DNA from: Sphingobium sp. MI1205
Lineage (GTDB): Bacteria; Pseudomonadota; Alphaproteobacteria; Sphingomonadales; Sphingomonadaceae
Assembly: GCF_001563285.1 (NCBI RefSeq)
Contig: NZ_CP005189.1
Coordinates: forward strand, 496,001 to 560,000
Direction: 5' to 3'
DNA length: 64,000 nucleotides
The notes beneath the pieces are model-generated. The model did not search any database, had not been told where the DNA came from, and was given only the letters and a program-made list of their open reading frames with translations. Shown piece by piece: positions 54,219 to 64,000 of this stretch (position 1 is its first letter; each line of letters starts with the position of its first letter). The translations under genes were made by a program, and so were the position numbers.

Positions 54219-56828
54219 ATGACAAACGACATCTTGAGGGCGGCGCTTGTCGCCGGAACGGCCATGGCTGCGATCATGGCGCAAAATGCAGCGGCAGAAG
54301 AGAATAGTGCCGCCGTCCCAGCAGTATCGGCCGAGGCGGTGGCGGTGGATGAAGCGGAGGCGATCGTCGTCAACGGTTCCCCTATTCGCGAAAGCCTGGA
54401 AGCATCGCTCCTGGTGCAGCGGGAGGCGGACAATGTCGTCAACGCCATCACCGCCGACGATGCGGGCCGTTTCCCCGACCAGACCGTCGCTGCTGCGCTT
54501 GCCCGCCTCCCCGGCATCGGCGTGCAGCGTGACCAGGGTCAGGAACGCTATGTTCAGGTGCGGGGCGCGCCGACCCGCTGGACCGTCGTTTCGTTTGACG
54601 GCGTCAATGTGCTGGGCGCAGAGGAGCGCATCTTCCGCTTCGACTCCGTCCCGGCCGCGCTTATCAGCACGGTGGAACTCAACAAGACGTTGCTGCCGGA
54701 CATGCCTGCCGAGGCGCTGGCGGGCCGGGTCAATATCAAGACCTTCTCCGCCCTCGATAAGCCAGGCTTCCATGGCTATCTCGACCTTGGCTATGGCTTT
54801 GTCGACCTGGGCAATGGGCCGCAGGAACAGGCGGCGGGCCGCTTAAGCTATGGCAGCAACGTCTTTGGCATCACGGTGGCCGCGTCTCACAGCCAGTTTG
54901 AACAGCAGACCGACAACAGCGAGCCGCGCTACGACGCCGCAGGTGCGCTGCGGGAGCTTCGCAATGCGAAATATATTATCGAGCGGGAGATCAACTCGCT
55001 TTCGGGCAAGATCGAATTCCGACCGGCCGATGGCCATCATATCAGCGCCACCAGCCTCTACACCGAATTTCTCGATCATGAGCAGCGCAACCAGTATACC
55101 TTCACCTTCACCGGCGCGGACCGCACCGGGACCAGCGGCACTACGGTGGACGCCAACGTAACGGGGGCGTTCGAACAAGGCGAATACAAGACGTCCACCT
55201 TCGTCAACATATTGCATGGCGATCATGATTTCGGTCGGCTGCGCGCGAACTGGGATGCCGCCTATGTCGAGACGGAGAGCAAGATCGACCTGCCGATCAT
55301 CAGCCAGTCGTCGACCACTGCCGCGCTTCGCCCCGACGTCACATACAGCACGGGCAAATATAATCTTCCGGTCCTGACCGTCACCAACGCGAACGGCAGC
55401 AGCGGCGCGCTCGACCAATTCGCCTTCGACCGCGAAACGCTCACCGCCTATGTGATGGGCAGCAAGACCAAGAGCTATACCGGCAAGGCCGACTTTGACT
55501 ATGATGTTTCGGATGCGATCATCGTCTCGTTCGGCGGTCAATATGACGATCGCAAGTCGGTCGATCCGGGCGCCCTGGCTCTGTTGCGACCCGATGGCAC
55601 CAGCGGATCATTCGCCATGCGCGATGTGGCTGCCGCACTGGGCCTGCCCTGGACGCCCGGCGCCTTCGTTACCGGGACGCCCGTCGATGAAGATCTCGAT
55701 CGTGGCTACGTCTTCAACTATCTGAACAACAAGGGGATGCGCCAGCAGCTCGACGCGCTGATCGCGGGCGCACGCGAAGCGAATGCGGCGGGCGGCACCT
55801 TCGCCGTGCCGAGCCGGAACCCTGCACTGGCGAATACGGTCAAGGAACGGATCATCGCCGGCTATGCGTCGGTGAGCTGGAAAACGGACGACCTGTCCAT
55901 CGTCGCGGGCGCGCGGGTGGAAAATACGAAAATCCGCTCCACCGGCACGGCAGGAGTGGGCGGAGCCTTGGCCCCGGTGGCGGTCAGCAGCGATTACACC
56001 TTCGTCTATCCCAGCCTCCACCTTAACTATGACGCAACCGATGAACTCAAGTTGCGCGCCTCCTTCGTCAGCGGCGCGGCGCGGCCCAGCTTCGTCGAGC
56101 AGCGGGCGACCGTCACCATCAATGATGCGGCAGGCATCCAGTCCATCATCGGCGGCAATCCCGCGCTGAAGCCGGAACGGGCGTTCGGCGTCGATGCTTC
56201 GGCCGAGTGGTATTTTGGACCGGCTTCGTTGCTGTCGGTCAACGGCTTCTACCGCAAGGTCAAGGACACACTGTTCGACACCACAGCGCCGGTCGGAGAC
56301 AACCGGTTCGACTTTGGCGGCGTGGACCGTTCGGGCTACATTTACAGCTCCACGCTGAATGGCGGCGACGGAAAACTCTACGGCGTCGAGTTCGCCTATA
56401 ATCAGCCCTTCACCTTCCTCCCGGCGCCGTTCGATGGACTGGGGGCGCAGGCGAGCCTGACGTTGGTGGATGGCGATTTTGAACTGCCGTCCGGCCGAAA
56501 GGTAGCCTTCCCCGGCACGTCGAAGCGCATCACGAACCTGTCGCTATTCTATGAGAAGGACGGTTTTTCCGCGCGGGTGGGCTACCAGCACCGCACCAAA
56601 TGGCTCGATGACATTTCGGTCGATGCCACGTCCGACATTTACTGGGCGAGCAACGAGCGGGTCGACCTGTCCGTCCGTTATGAACTGGTGCAGGGCTTCA
56701 CGCTCTATGCCGATGTCGTCAACCTGACCAATGAGCCGGGGATCCGTTATACCGGCAGCGATGCCACGCCTTATGAAGTGGAATTGTTTGGCACGCGCTA
56801 TCTGTTTGGCGTCAAAGCCAATTTCTAA
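54219..56828 (+). CDS. TonB-dependent outer-membrane receptor (Oar-type)
   Basis: Active outer-membrane uptake of a large or scarce substrate. The 869-residue protein has a signal peptide (to about residue 27, ending 'AAAEE'), a TonB-box-like 'EAIVVNG' near 48, a plug domain ('DDAGRFPDQTVAAALARLPGIGVQRDQGQ') and a 22-strand barrel ending in aromatic 'YLFGVKANF'. GAAGGGG lies 7 bases before the ATG at 54219. A secreted cysteine phosphatase follows 16 bp later, so the substrate may be a phosphorylated compound such as an inositol phosphate. The upstream PHO-box-like repeats agree, but the substrate is not proven. Confidence 0.9.
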   Translation: MTNDILRAALVAGTAMAAIMAQNAAAEENSAAVPAVSAEAVAVDEAEAIVVNGSPIRESLEASLLVQREADNVVNAITADDAGRFPDQTVAAALARLPGIGVQRDQGQERYVQVRGAPTRWTVVSFDGVNVLGAEERIFRFDSVPAALISTVELNKTLLPDMPAEALAGRVNIKTFSALDKPGFHGYLDLGYGFVDLGNGPQEQAAGRLSYGSNVFGITVAASHSQFEQQTDNSEPRYDAAGALRELRNAKYIIEREINSLSGKIEFRPADGHHISATSLYTEFLDHEQRNQYTFTFTGADRTGTSGTTVDANVTGAFEQGEYKTSTFVNILHGDHDFGRLRANWDAAYVETESKIDLPIISQSSTTAALRPDVTYSTGKYNLPVLTVTNANGSSGALDQFAFDRETLTAYVMGSKTKSYTGKADFDYDVSDAIIVSFGGQYDDRKSVDPGALALLRPDGTSGSFAMRDVAAALGLPWTPGAFVTGTPVDEDLDRGYVFNYLNNKGMRQQLDALIAGAREANAAGGTFAVPSRNPALANTVKERIIAGYASVSWKTDDLSIVAGARVENTKIRSTGTAGVGGALAPVAVSSDYTFVYPSLHLNYDATDELKLRASFVSGAARPSFVEQRATVTINDAAGIQSIIGGNPALKPERAFGVDASAEWYFGPASLLSVNGFYRKVKDTLFDTTAPVGDNRFDFGGVDRSGYIYSSTLNGGDGKLYGVEFAYNQPFTFLPAPFDGLGAQASLTLVDGDFELPSGRKVAFPGTSKRITNLSLFYEKDGFSARVGYQHRTKWLDDISVDATSDIYWASNERVDLSVRYELVQGFTLYADVVNLTNEPGIRYTGSDATPYEVELFGTRYLFGVKANF

Positions 56829-56844
56829 AATGGGGATGACCATC

Positions 56845-57909
56845 ATGATGAAGTCCGTTGCACTTGCGGCCCTTCTGCTCGGAAGTGCCGCAGCCTCCCC
56901 CATGGCTGCGGCGGAGGTGCCTGCAAGCCCGATGGTCGAGCGGATCGCGCCCGATCGTTTGAAGATCAGCTGGACCGGGAAAAACGCCGTCGATGTATTC
57001 ATGTCCGACAAGGCGGATGCTCCGGCAACCGCATCGGCGCTGGTGTCTGCCAAGGACAGGGACGGCGTGCATGAGCAGGCGGTCAAGCCGGGCGAGCGCG
57101 CTTTCTTCCTGCTGAAGGATCAGCAGGACGGCAAGGCAATTCGCATCGCCGAGCGGGTGTTGCCGCTGGAGCAGGGTTCCAATTTCCGCGACATCGGCGG
57201 ATATCCGGCGGCAGGCGGACGGTATGTGAAATGGGGCATGATCTATCGGTCCGGCGCTACGCCGGTGTTGACCAAGGGCGACCTCAAGCTCATCGAGGGC
57301 CTGCACCTTGGCAATATGGTTGACCTGCGGTCCAGCGAGGAGCGCCAACTCGCACCCAGCCGTATCGTCGGTGTGCCCTACAATGCGGTAGGCTATTCCA
57401 TGACGGCGATCACCAGCGCGATGAAGCCCTCAACTGGCCAGGCATTGGCCAATGGCGGGGCGCTCTACCGCAGGATGCCCGACATAATGGCACCGCAGTT
57501 CCGCGTGCTGTTCGACCGCCTGCTCGCAAACCGGGGGGCGCTGGCTTATAACTGTTCGGCGGGGCAGGACCGCACCGGGCTGGCGACGGCGTTGATCCTG
57601 TCGGCCCTGGGCGTTCCGCGGGATGTCATCATTGCGGACTATCATCTGTCGACCCAATACCGCCGACCGGAATATGAAACCGCTCCGTATGATCCGGCGG
57701 CGTTCCCGGATAATGCCGCTGCCCGGATGTTCGCTCAGTATAAGGGCACGAAGCCCCAGCCGCTCAAGGATGCTGACGGCAAGGCGTTTTTGAGTTCGGC
57801 GCTAGAGGAAATCGACCAGCGTTACGGTTCTGTCGAAGCCTATCTCGACAAGGCATTGGGCGTCAGCGCAGTTGATGTGGCCGCGTTGCGTGCCACCTAT
57901 ACTGAGTGA
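56845..57909 (+). CDS. Secreted tyrosine-phosphatase-like cysteine phosphatase
   Basis: A 354-residue exported phosphatase: signal peptide to about residue 23, an N-terminal beta-sandwich-like domain, then the phosphatase domain with 'NFRDIGGYPAAGGRYVKWG' and the P-loop 'NCSAGQDRTGLA' (Cys nucleophile, Arg five residues later). The usual His before the Cys is Asn. The family (Tyr_phosphatase3) includes lipid, protein and inositol-phosphate phosphatases. The start is one of several close ATGs (56830-56848); GGGGA before 56845 decides. It is probably co-transcribed with the TonB receptor. Confidence 0.85.
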   Translation: MMKSVALAALLLGSAAASPMAAAEVPASPMVERIAPDRLKISWTGKNAVDVFMSDKADAPATASALVSAKDRDGVHEQAVKPGERAFFLLKDQQDGKAIRIAERVLPLEQGSNFRDIGGYPAAGGRYVKWGMIYRSGATPVLTKGDLKLIEGLHLGNMVDLRSSEERQLAPSRIVGVPYNAVGYSMTAITSAMKPSTGQALANGGALYRRMPDIMAPQFRVLFDRLLANRGALAYNCSAGQDRTGLATALILSALGVPRDVIIADYHLSTQYRRPEYETAPYDPAAFPDNAAARMFAQYKGTKPQPLKDADGKAFLSSALEEIDQRYGSVEAYLDKALGVSAVDVAALRATYTE

Positions 57910-57915
57910 GCTTTG

Positions 57916-57970
57916 TTTAAAGCAGGAATGCAGAAAGTGGCTTTAACCACGCCGTTCCTGCTTAAATTTT
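57916..57970 (+). terminator. Stem-loop after the phosphatase gene
   Basis: TTTAAAGCAGGAA (57916-57928) pairs with TTCCTGCTTAAA (57955-57966), with one bulged A, around an inner hairpin GTGG-CTTTAA-CCAC; TTTT follows. It starts 6 bp after the stop and is a likely terminator. The rest of the gap to 58128 holds nothing recognisable. Confidence 0.6.
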
Positions 57971-58128
57971 GCCAGGATGGCGGTGCGTATCTAGCCGGGC
58001 AACGCCACCCGGACCGGCAAACTTCGGCTGCGGACCGGCAGTGTCTTAGTTTGAATTTCGGCTTCCGGTGGAAAGCGGAACGACGAGTTTTATGCCTCAA
58101 AGGGCGGACACCGCCGTTCCCAATCAGG

Positions 58129-58542
58129 TTAATCGATGATGTCGGCACCCTCCGCCTTCAAACGGGCGAGACCGTCCTTCATCTCCTGTAGCCGTTCAGG
58201 CGGGTGTCCTTGCCACTGCGTCACTTCGGCAATGACGCGCAGCGGGTCGCGGGAGCGATAGGACAATGTCGGATTACCAGGGAACCTCTTGTCCGTCAGG
58301 TTGGGGTCGTCCTCGATCGGCCCGGTTGGCTCCACGACATAAATCCGTTCTCTTCCACTGCCGGCGGCCAGTTCGGCGCCCCAGATCGCAGCATCCAGCG
58401 TGCCAGAAAAATATACCCAAGATAATGGTTTGGCCTCGGCATGGTTGGACTGGTGGCCGACGACGATCAGGTCTCCGGGTTTCAGATCGGCCTTTGTTCC
58501 GTGGAAGAACGATTGTGAAAACGTGCCGGCAGTCGCTGACAT
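58129..58542 (-). CDS. arr: NAD+-rifampin ADP-ribosyltransferase
   Basis: Inactivates rifamycins by ADP-ribosylating the C23 hydroxyl. The 137-residue protein has the usual Arr length and its conserved blocks: 'FFHGTKADLKPGDLI' (15-29, His and Gly of the NAD site), 'VYFSGTLDAAIWGAELA' (near 50), 'RIYVVEPTGPIEDDPNLTDK' (near 72) and 'PTLSYRSRDPLRV'. The ATG at 58542 has AAGGAG upstream, and the longer open frame is not needed. It stands alone on the minus strand, about 1.8 kb from the mobile debris; whether it came with that element cannot be said. Chromosomal arr genes are common in environmental bacteria. Confidence 0.93.
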   Translation of the reverse strand: MSATAGTFSQSFFHGTKADLKPGDLIVVGHQSNHAEAKPLSWVYFSGTLDAAIWGAELAAGSGRERIYVVEPTGPIEDDPNLTDKRFPGNPTLSYRSRDPLRVIAEVTQWQGHPPERLQEMKDGLARLKAEGADIID

Positions 58543-58895
58543 AGGGTTATCGCTCCTTGTGATGTGTATCGAGGGCTGTTTCCTTGGAACAAGTGCACCG
58601 GCTTTCCGCAAGGCCCGCCTTGGTCACATAGTGATATGGGAGATGCGGTGACTTCCTCCTGTTCGACATTCAGCTACACGTCGAGGCGGTCGGTCCGTTC
58701 TAGCCGCTCGGCTTTTTTGACCGGCATGGCAGTGAGGAGGTCGATAGCCGAATTTCAAACTGAGCTACCACGTGCGGATCACGCCAGTTGACATAACGCA
58801 GATTTGCCTACGCGCCGCGACCGGGCGTTGAACGAGACATCGAGCGGATGTAAAACCATGGCCGGGCGACGGGCTGTTGTGATCGGGAGATCGAA
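58543..58895. other. Intergenic region with no recognisable gene
   Basis: This 353-bp gap lies between divergent arr and the DUF6152 gene. On the minus strand, 'LLTAMPVKKAERLERTDRL' followed by a stop (about 58683-58745) could be the end of a lost gene, but it is only about 25 codons from the previous stop. CCGCTCGGCTTTTTTGACCGG near 58700 is hairpin-like but not convincing. Confidence 0.4.
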
Positions 58896-59255
58896 ATGCC
58901 TTTCAGGAACGCGCTCGTTTCGAGCCTTGCCATGCTGTTGATGTTCGCTCCTTCGGCGGGCTTCGCGCATCACGGCTGGAGCAGCTATGACTCGACCAAA
59001 CCGCTCTCGGTCACCGCTCCTTTGTCATCCGTCAGCTGGGGCAATCCGCATGGCAGCGCCAAGGTCATGTGGCAGAAAAAGGAGTGGACCCTCGTCCTTG
59101 CTCCTGTCTCCCGGATGGAGGCGCGTGGTCTGACCAAGGCGATGTTAACTTCCGGCAAACCGGTCACGCTGGTAGGCTATCCACGTTCCGACGGAACGGC
59201 TGAAATGCGTATCGAACGCGTGACGGTGGACCGCAAGACAGTCGAACTGCGCTGA
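58896..59255 (+). CDS. DUF6152 family secreted protein
   Basis: A 119-residue exported protein: signal peptide ending 'SAGFAHH', then 'HHGWSSYDSTKPLSVTAPLSSVSWGNPH', the family signature with paired His at the mature N terminus that could bind metal. The domain is a small beta fold. It is followed 5 bp later by a DUF6644 gene, a common pair in sphingomonads; the function of both is unknown. GGGAG lies 6-10 bases before the ATG. Confidence 0.75.
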   Translation: MPFRNALVSSLAMLLMFAPSAGFAHHGWSSYDSTKPLSVTAPLSSVSWGNPHGSAKVMWQKKEWTLVLAPVSRMEARGLTKAMLTSGKPVTLVGYPRSDGTAEMRIERVTVDRKTVELR

Positions 59256-59260
59256 ACCCT

Positions 59261-59722
59261 GTGGAAGCTGCAGCTTTAGCGATTGAAAGCTCTGCGCTTG
59301 GCAGCTTCGTTCGGGAATCGGCCTGGGCCTATCCCCTGGCCAACATCACGCATCTGCTTGGCATGATCCTGCTGATCGGTGGTATCGGGCTACTCGACCT
59401 ACGCATTGTCGGCGCCTTTCGTTCGCTCCCGCTCATGCTGCTGTCGCGGGCACTCACACCTGTGGGGCTGGCCGGACTTACGTTCATGCTTCTGACCGGC
59501 CCGCTGCTGTTCGCGACGGATGCAGTGGCGCTCTCGCGGTCAAGCATCTTCACCTGGAAGCTCGGGCTGATCGTCCTTGCGCTCGGCAATGCCGCGATCT
59601 TCCGGCAATGCTGGAAAGGCGGCACCAATGAACCGCCGATGGTGTTGCGGATCACGGCCGGGGCATCCATCGTACTATGGTTGGGCGTAGCTGGTTTGGG
59701 ACGTCTGATTGCCTATCTTTAG
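59261..59722 (+). CDS. DUF6644 family membrane protein
   Basis: A 153-residue protein with four membrane helices. 'ESAWAYPLANITHLLGMILLIGGIGLLDLRIVG' contains a conserved His in helix 1 that might ligate haem, as in DUF2214-like relatives. It starts with GTG only 5 bp after the DUF6152 stop, without a clear ribosome-binding site, so it is probably coupled. Role unknown. Confidence 0.72.
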   Translation: MEAAALAIESSALGSFVRESAWAYPLANITHLLGMILLIGGIGLLDLRIVGAFRSLPLMLLSRALTPVGLAGLTFMLLTGPLLFATDAVALSRSSIFTWKLGLIVLALGNAAIFRQCWKGGTNEPPMVLRITAGASIVLWLGVAGLGRLIAYL

Positions 59723-59730
59723 GCGGCAGC

Positions 59731-59883
59731 ATGAAATGCGTTGCGCTTACAGACGCCTCAGCGGTCAGTGCGTCGAGGGCTCGCGATAAGCGCCTTATTG
59801 CATTGGTTCATTTGCTCGCCCGCCGTACCGCGCGAAAGGCCTATCGCGAAATGTTGGAGGAGCGCAGCACGCCCCGCTCCTGA
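59731..59883 (+). CDS. Small protein upstream of the recombinase remnant
   Basis: A 50-residue basic protein, 'RARDKRLIALVHLLARRTARKAYREML', lying 16 bp before the start of the serine recombinase. A short basic frame of this kind often precedes large serine recombinases in sphingomonad elements, from memory of such loci; this is uncertain. No strong ribosome-binding site. Confidence 0.4.
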   Translation: MKCVALTDASAVSASRARDKRLIALVHLLARRTARKAYREMLEERSTPRS

Positions 59884-59899
59884 TGCAGGAGGTCGTCTG

Positions 59900-59967
59900 G
59901 TGAAGGCCGCAGTTTATGCCCCCTATTCCTCGGTTAGTCAGCGTGACGCTCGATTGAGGACTTCTAA
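59900..59967 (+). pseudogene. 5' remnant of a large serine recombinase
   Basis: GTG at 59900 follows a perfect AGGAGG at 7 bases. The frame reads 'VKAAVYAPYSSVSQRDA', the start of the catalytic domain of large serine recombinases; the normal Arg after 'YA' is Pro. A one-base loss near 59948 shifts the frame; in the other frame 'SIED' continues the homology and a stop follows at 59965. Everything between this and the zinc-ribbon part beyond 60617 is gone, replaced by an IS630 fragment. Confidence 0.75.
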
Positions 59968-60006
59968 TGCCAACCTGCATTGATCAAAACCGACGTGTCA
60001 TTTGCG

Positions 60007-60616
60007 TCAACCGATGCTCATGATGCGCCACGGCCGCTCGATCAGTCTGTTCCATGCCTCGCAACAGTGATCGACGATGTTGTCGGGGGATGTGCAGATG
60101 CGGTTGGAGAGCCAGTTGTCGCGCATGAACTGCCAGATGTTCTCGACGGGGTTCAGTTCTGGACATTTTGCGGGCAGTGCAACGATGCTGATGTTGGCAG
60201 GGACCTCGAGCTTGCCGGTCATGTGCCATCCGGCCTGATCCATGGGCACCACAACGTGCGCGCCCGGCGCGACGACGAGTGCGATCTCGGCCAGGTCCAA
60301 CGTCATCCTCTGGGTGTTGCAGAAGGGTAGGAGCAACCCGGCGCCCTTGCCCTGTTCGGGCCAGATCGCGCCAAAGATGTAGGCCGACTTGGTCCGCTGG
60401 TCCTTGGGGGCCGAAGGTCGCGGGCCTCGCCTCGCCCAGCGACGAGTGATGGTGTTCTTCTGCCCGACGCGGGCCTCGTTCTGGAGCCAGATCTCTATTG
60501 GGGTGCCCTTCGGGAGAGCGCTCCGGACCTTTGCTACCTCGGCTGCAAAGCCCCTTTTTTGAACGCCTCCATCGCAAGTTCGTTCTGGGCATGATGGGCC
60601 GCGGTGTCAGCTTCAC
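60007..60616 (-). pseudogene. IS630-family transposase remnant (5' truncated, frameshifted)
   Basis: On the minus strand the C-terminal part is open: 'VVVPMDQAGWHMTGKL' and 'CPELNPVENIWQFMRDNW' carry the second Asp and the Glu of the DDE triad; 'WLQNEARVGQKN' upstream holds the equivalent of the first acidic residue (Asn-Glu for Asp-Glu). The N-terminal DNA-binding half is absent; homology begins at 'VKLTPRP' (about 60616) against the recombinase remnant. There are frame changes near 60595 and at a run of six A (about 60560). Related IS elements use ribosomal frameshifting at A-runs, but the truncation makes activity unlikely. Confidence 0.82.
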
Positions 60617-60618
60617 AT

Positions 60619-61242
60619 AAGTGCGCGCACTGCGGCACGCGCTCACAATGATCTCAGCCACTTCACTCGGCTTTGCGATGGCTCGGAACAAAGGTACGTG
60701 CAACAACCGGACGAACATCCGGCGCGATCGTCGCGAGGAGCGGGTTCTCCATGCTCTGCACCGTCATCTGATGGACCCAGCCTTGTTCAAGGAGTTCTGC
60801 GACGAATTTACGCGCGAAATGAATCGCCAGCGCATGGAGGGGCGATCGTCGACCGAGGCGGCCAAGATCGAGATCAAGAAGGTCGACCGCGATCTCGACA
60901 TCCTCGTGAACCTGATCCTCAAGGGCGGTGCTGCGGCCAAGATCAACGCCAGGATGGAAGCCACGGACGATCGCAAGAGGGAACTGGAGAAAGTTGTGGC
61001 GGATGCCGCCGAACCGCCGCCGCTTCTGCATCCGAATATGGCTTACCATTATCGTGGCAATTGGATCAACTGTATCAGACATTGCAGGGGGACTGCGAAC
61101 CGAACGGTTGGAGGCTGCGAAGGTTATCTGCTCCTTGGTTCAGGAGATCATTCTCGTTCCAGAAGACGGCGGGTTGAAGATCGACGTCCGCGGCGATCTT
61201 GCCGGCATCCTGTCGATAGCAGTAGAACGCAAAAAGCCCGCC
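60619..61242 (+). pseudogene. 3' remnant of a large serine recombinase (zinc ribbon and coiled coil)
   Basis: 'KCAHCG' (60619-60636) opens the zinc ribbon, then after a frame change 'MISATSLGFAMARNKGTCNNR', the coiled coil 'LMDPALFKEFCDEFTREMNRQRMEGR' and 'PPPLLHPNMAYHYR', and the end 'LVQEIILVPEDGGLKIDVRG'. At least two more single-base losses interrupt it (near 61048 and 61100). One zinc-ribbon Cys appears as Phe. The catalytic domain is missing, so it is dead. The last frame runs on through the rRNA-operon terminator and antisense to tRNA-fMet to a stop at 61420. Confidence 0.82.
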
Positions 61243-61254
61243 GGGAGGGCGGGC
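61231..61254 (-). terminator. Intrinsic terminator downstream of tRNA-fMet
   Basis: On the minus strand GCCCGCC-CTCCC-GGCGGGC is followed by TTTTT, a textbook intrinsic terminator 42 bp after the tRNA end. It ends the rRNA operon transcript and overlaps the last part of the recombinase remnant. Confidence 0.85.
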
Positions 61255-61296
61255 CTGAAGCGTCTTGCGACCTCCGGTGATCGATCGCAATATCAT

Positions 61297-61373
<77 letters not shown>

Positions 61374-61431
61374 TCACCGATATTTGTGCTTTGAGGGACC
61401 GGGTGTCCGGTTTTTCCCTTGAAGCGCAAAA

Positions 61432-61459
61432 GGGCGGCTTTATGGGCCGCCCTTTTTTT
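61432..61459. terminator. Hairpin with T-runs on both sides between 5S and tRNA-fMet
   Basis: GGGCGGC (61432-61438) and GCCGCCC (61446-61452) form a seven-base stem. On the plus strand seven T follow; on the minus strand four T follow. It could part-terminate the operon after 5S, act as a processing signal, or stop transcripts entering from the left. Confidence 0.6.
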
Positions 61460-61501
61460 GAGATGTGAATGGGTTTGTTGTTTCAAAGCGCAAGCTTCAA
61501 T

Positions 61502-61617
61502 GCCTGGCGACGCCCTACTCTTCCGGGGCTTGAGCCACAGTACCATCGGCGCAGACTGGTTTCACGGCCGAGTTCGGGATGGGATCGGGTGGGTCACAGA
61601 CGCTATGGTCACCAAGC
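61502..61617 (-). rRNA. rrf: 5S ribosomal RNA
   Basis: On the minus strand this 116-base stretch has the 5S core 'CCCACCCGATCCCATCC' and 'CGAACTCGG', 'GATGGTACTG' and 'GAAGAGTAGG'. The two ends pair (GCTTGG with CCAGGC), which sets the boundaries to within a few bases. Confidence 0.94.
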
Positions 61618-61743
61618 AATGAAGCTTGCGCTTTGGGTTGTTAATCGATGCCGTGCACGCATGTTTGTACTTGTATCTGGCTTGAGGTGATCACCACGCT
61701 CAATGACTGATGCTGTGTCCAGCATTGTCATTGATGGTGGGAC

Positions 61744-64000
<2,257 letters not shown>

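Overview
The window is high-GC alphaproteobacterial chromosome and most resembles a sphingomonad (Sphingobium, Sphingomonas or a relative). Pointers are the Oar-type TonB-dependent receptor, DUF6481/DUF6644/DUF6152 family proteins, the soluble NAD-linked formate dehydrogenase, tightly overlapped operons with ATGA junctions, and an rRNA operon in which tRNA-fMet follows 5S. This assignment is by family recognition only; no search was run.

Layout. 1-8.2 kb: the 3' part of a type I secretion adaptor, mmsA, a YbbAP-like ABC exporter diverging from the tesA esterase, a YaiI protein and a LysR regulator. 8.2-13.5 kb: fdsGBA-D formate dehydrogenase, with the same ATAG-N7-CTAT box in front of the regulator and in front of the operon. 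13.5-24.2 kb: an osmoadaptation block made of a ClC H+/Cl- exchanger and a MarR regulator on the minus strand, diverging from ectABCD-ask-MFS-ProP-like MFS-MscS, whose genes nearly all overlap. 24.2-32.7 kb: SLC13 carrier, TPR protein, a lone receiver, a KdpDE-like two-component pair without kdpFABC, DUF4168-like and Rap1a-like small secreted proteins, and a SulP transporter with a structured leader.

32.8-45.4 kb: a secreted beta-helix protein; a sulfur cluster (persulfide-dioxygenase-like MBL protein, half of a DUF6691 gene, TauE exporter); cyanide-insensitive bd oxidase with its 34-residue DUF2474 subunit; and a six-gene Mrp Na+/H+ antiporter (A/B fusion, C, D, E, F, G). 45.4-53.9 kb: three universal stress proteins, a stand-alone RodA convergent with a degenerate GT51/transpeptidase, a DksA/TraR zinc-finger protein, a cupin and small stress-type proteins. 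54-57.9 kb: a TonB receptor plus cysteine phosphatase, preceded by PHO-box-like repeats.

58.1-64 kb: a rifampin ADP-ribosyltransferase (arr), two small secreted or membrane proteins, then mobile debris in which both ends of a serine recombinase flank a 5'-truncated IS630 transposase. The debris abuts the terminator of a minus-strand rRNA operon (tRNA-fMet, 5S, 23S cut by the window edge).

Functional theme: salt and osmotic tolerance is unusually concentrated here. It covers compatible-solute synthesis, hydroxylation and transport, a mechanosensitive valve, Cl-/H+ exchange, Na+/H+ antiport and a K+-type sensor pair, alongside stress-tolerant respiration and general stress proteins. No single gene family is entirely new. 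The most notable items are the ectoine operon architecture, the degenerate GT51 paired with RodA, the structured sulP leader, the halved DUF6691 gene and the recombinase/IS630 chimera beside the rRNA operon.
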